DNA of 16,561 nt, taken from NCBI GenBank assembly GCA_014380155.1, contig JACMKJ010000374.1, positions 1 to 16,561 on the forward strand, written 5' to 3'. Shown piece by piece: positions 15,466 to 16,561 of this stretch. Both the position numbers and the translations under genes were made by a program. Every line of letters starts with the position of its first letter. The stretch's first letter is position 1. The notes under the pieces are model-generated. The model saw nothing but the letters and a program-made list of their open reading frames with translations. It did not search any database and was not told the origin of the DNA. The DNA is from Rhizobacter sp. (lineage in GTDB: Bacteria; Pseudomonadota; Gammaproteobacteria; Burkholderiales; Burkholderiaceae_C).

Positions 15466-15831
15466 TCAGTCGAAGGCCTTGATCTTGGCCACCAGCTCGT
15501 CGGCGTCGACGGGCTTGACGATGTAGTCGCGTGCGCCTTGGCGCATGCCCCAGACCTTGTCGGTTTCCTGGTTCTTGCTGGTGCACATGATCACCGGCAC
15601 ATCGACAAAGCGCGGGTCACGGGTGATCGCACGGGTGAGCTGGAAACCGTTTTGGCCAGGCATCACCACGTCCATCAGGATCAGGTCGGGCTTGTCTTCT
15701 CCCAGGCGGCGCATGGCGTCTTCGCCGTCTTCGGCGGTGCGCACCGAATAACCCCGCTTCGTCAGCAGTTCAGACAGGAAATGCAATTCGGTTTTCGAAT
15801 CGTCAACCAACAGAATTTTCTTGATCGCCAT
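15466..15831 (-). CDS. pilH: PilH: CheY-like response regulator
   Basis: A 121-residue single receiver domain. The acidic pocket is 'LLVDDSKTE' (D10, D11), the phospho-acceptor is D54 in 'LILMDVVMPGQNG', the Ser/Thr switch lies in 'VIMCTSKNQ', and the conserved lysine is in 'YIVKPVDADELV'. 'VVMPGxNGFQ' with the 'TSKNQETDKVWGMRQGA' stretch is typical of PilH rather than PilG. In Pseudomonas, PilH acts opposite to or as a phosphate sink relative to PilG, affecting pilus retraction by PilT. Start ATG 15831 has GGAG about nine bases upstream. It lies between pilG and pilI. Confidence 0.92.
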   Translation of the reverse strand: MAIKKILLVDDSKTELHFLSELLTKRGYSVRTAEDGEDAMRRLGEDKPDLILMDVVMPGQNGFQLTRAITRDPRFVDVPVIMCTSKNQETDKVWGMRQGARDYIVKPVDADELVAKIKAFD

Positions 15832-15880
15832 GGTTCTTTACTCCAACTCGACCGGCGCAAACTCGCAGCCGGTCATTCAC

Positions 15881-16270
15881 TTATTGAGGTCGACGGTGCT
15901 GCTCAACCACTTGTAGCAGCTGGTCTTTGGTAAAGGGTTTGGTCAGGTAGGCCTCGGAGCCCACCATGCGACCACGCGCCTTGTCGAACAAGCCGTCTTT
16001 GGAAGACAGCATGATCACGGGCACACCTGAAAACTTGGGGTTGCGCTTGATGATGGCGCAGGTCTGGTAACCATCAAGACGGGGCATCAGGATGTCGCAG
16101 AAGATCAGATCGGGCGCGTGGTCGTTGACCTTGGACAAGGCGTCAAAGCCGTCTTCAGCCAGCAGCACCTGGTAGCCGCCTTGCTTCAGGAAAATCTCTG
16201 CGCTGCGGCGGATCGTGTTGCTGTCATCGATGACTAGCACCTTGATGCCTGCAGGGGCTTCATTGCTCAA
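15881..16270 (-). CDS. pilG: PilG: CheY-like response regulator (TTG start)
   Basis: A 129-residue receiver protein. Key residues: 'VLVIDDSNTIRRSAEIFLKQ' with D15-D16, phospho-acceptor D59 in 'LIFCDILMPRLDGYQ', 'VIMLSSKDGLFDKARGRMVG' and the lysine in 'YLTKPFTKDQL'. These match PilG, which in Pseudomonas promotes pilus extension through PilB and cAMP signalling. The start codon appears to be TTG at 16270: GAGGAG lies eight bases upstream, and no in-frame ATG precedes the first motif. A non-ATG start may reduce translation. The gap to rubredoxin upstream is 61 bases. Confidence 0.92.
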   Translation of the reverse strand: MSNEAPAGIKVLVIDDSNTIRRSAEIFLKQGGYQVLLAEDGFDALSKVNDHAPDLIFCDILMPRLDGYQTCAIIKRNPKFSGVPVIMLSSKDGLFDKARGRMVGSEAYLTKPFTKDQLLQVVEQHRRPQ

Positions 16271-16331
16271 CGGGTTGTCTCCTCAACGACTGCGGGTCGG
16301 TTCAATTCGATCATCCCAACGGGGTTCAAGA

Positions 16332-16517
16332 TCAGATCTGCACCATCTCAAACTCTTCCTTGCGGGCGCCGCATTCTGGACAGGTCCAGTTCATCGGCAC
16401 AGCTTCCCAAGGGGTTCCGGGTGCAATGGCGTGGTCTGGGTCGCCAGCGGCTTCGTCATAGATCCAACCACAAATCAGGCACATCCATGTGCGTACCGCG
16501 CTGGCGTCTTTGCTCAC
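16332..16517 (-). CDS. rubA: Rubredoxin
   Basis: A 61-residue one-iron electron-transfer protein. The two metal-binding knuckles are C13-LI-C16-G and C46-PE-C49-G, with the conserved 'YDEAAGDPDHAIAPGTPW' between them and 'WTCPECGARKEEFE' at the end. The start is GTG at 16517 (MSKDASAVRTWMC); no ATG gives a full-length protein, since the only internal Met sits one residue before the first Cys. AAAGA lies 7-11 bases upstream. It is the first gene of the minus-strand block ahead of pilG. This rubredoxin-pilG pairing is common in betaproteobacteria, but a functional link to pili is not evident. A likely electron partner cannot be named from this window. Confidence 0.95.
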   Translation of the reverse strand: MSKDASAVRTWMCLICGWIYDEAAGDPDHAIAPGTPWEAVPMNWTCPECGARKEEFEMVQI

Positions 16518-16537
16518 GTTTATTCTTTATCGCTTCA

Positions 16538-16559
16538 CTACAATGAGAAAAGATTGTAG
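16538..16559. repeat. Perfect 7-bp inverted repeat upstream of rubredoxin
   Basis: Arms CTACAAT (16538-16544) and ATTGTAG (16553-16559) are separated by eight bases. Each arm contains a TACAAT hexamer, one on each strand, so the site could hold two facing -10 elements or be a dimeric regulator's operator. It sits 21 bases upstream of the GTG start. Confidence 0.5.
16553..16558 (-). promoter_or_regulatory. Candidate -10 box for the rubredoxin-pil operon
   Basis: On the minus strand the hexamer is TACAAT, five of six matches to TATAAT. It would place transcription start near 16546, giving a leader of roughly 29 bases before the rubredoxin GTG. The -35 box would lie beyond the right edge, so the call rests on the -10 alone. 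The hexamer is inside an inverted repeat. Confidence 0.4.
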
Positions 16560-16561
16560 CC

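Noticed and set aside
16271..16331. Possible pilG promoter (TTGAAC on the minus strand as -35)
   Set aside because: No hexamer at 16-18 bases downstream resembles TATAAT; only two of six bases match, so a separate promoter is not supported.
16215..16559. A 114-codon plus-strand frame at the right edge
   Set aside because: It covers the start of pilG and all of rubredoxin in antisense, and has no ribosome site or known motif.

Overview
The window is GC-rich, densely packed chromosomal DNA of a betaproteobacterium. The gene order and protein types point to Burkholderiales, probably the Rubrivivax/Leptothrix/Roseateles/Ideonella neighbourhood. This is inferred from gene content and from a Burkholderiales-style intergenic palindromic repeat. 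Nothing in the sequence names a species. I see no tRNA, rRNA, IS element, phage gene or CRISPR array, and no gap above 300 bases without a gene.

Left block (1-3615, minus strand). A compact housekeeping operon reads right to left: yqgE/algH, ruvX (yqgF), pyrR, pyrB, then a dihydroorotase homologue cut by the left edge. The first three genes are joined by 4-base start/stop overlaps. pyrR and pyrB are separated by 85 bases carrying a palindromic repeat. The dihydroorotase homologue has lost the two histidines of the metal-binding HxH motif, so it is very probably the non-catalytic PyrC'/PyrX partner of aspartate transcarbamoylase. Step 3 of pyrimidine synthesis must then be done by a true dihydroorotase elsewhere.

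Middle (3642-5105, plus strand). A class I CPD photolyase gene (phrB) diverges from yqgE with only 26 bases between the start codons. Downstream is a second copy of the palindromic repeat, in the convergent gap before a diguanylate cyclase gene.

Right block (5194-16517, minus strand). This is a type IV pilus chemosensory (Pil-Chp) operon. Reading right to left it runs: rubredoxin, pilG (CheY-like), pilH (CheY-like), pilI (CheW-like), pilJ (chemoreceptor), chpA/pilL (a 2060-residue hybrid CheA with several Hpt domains and a C-terminal receiver), and a GAF-GGDEF diguanylate cyclase 34 bases after chpA. PilJ should sense a periplasmic or surface cue, PilI couples it to ChpA, and ChpA passes phosphate to PilG and PilH to control pilus extension and retraction. 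The attached cyclase suggests c-di-GMP output is made together with the twitching pathway. No CheR (PilK) or CheB (ChpB) adaptation gene lies between pilG and the cyclase, unlike the Pseudomonas cluster.

Most of the window is conserved betaproteobacterial core genome. The points most worth a second look are the degenerate dihydroorotase, the cyclase coupled to chpA, the mixture of intact and degenerate Hpt modules in ChpA, the long N-terminal extension of PilJ, and the two copies of the intergenic repeat. I did not find a wholly new system.
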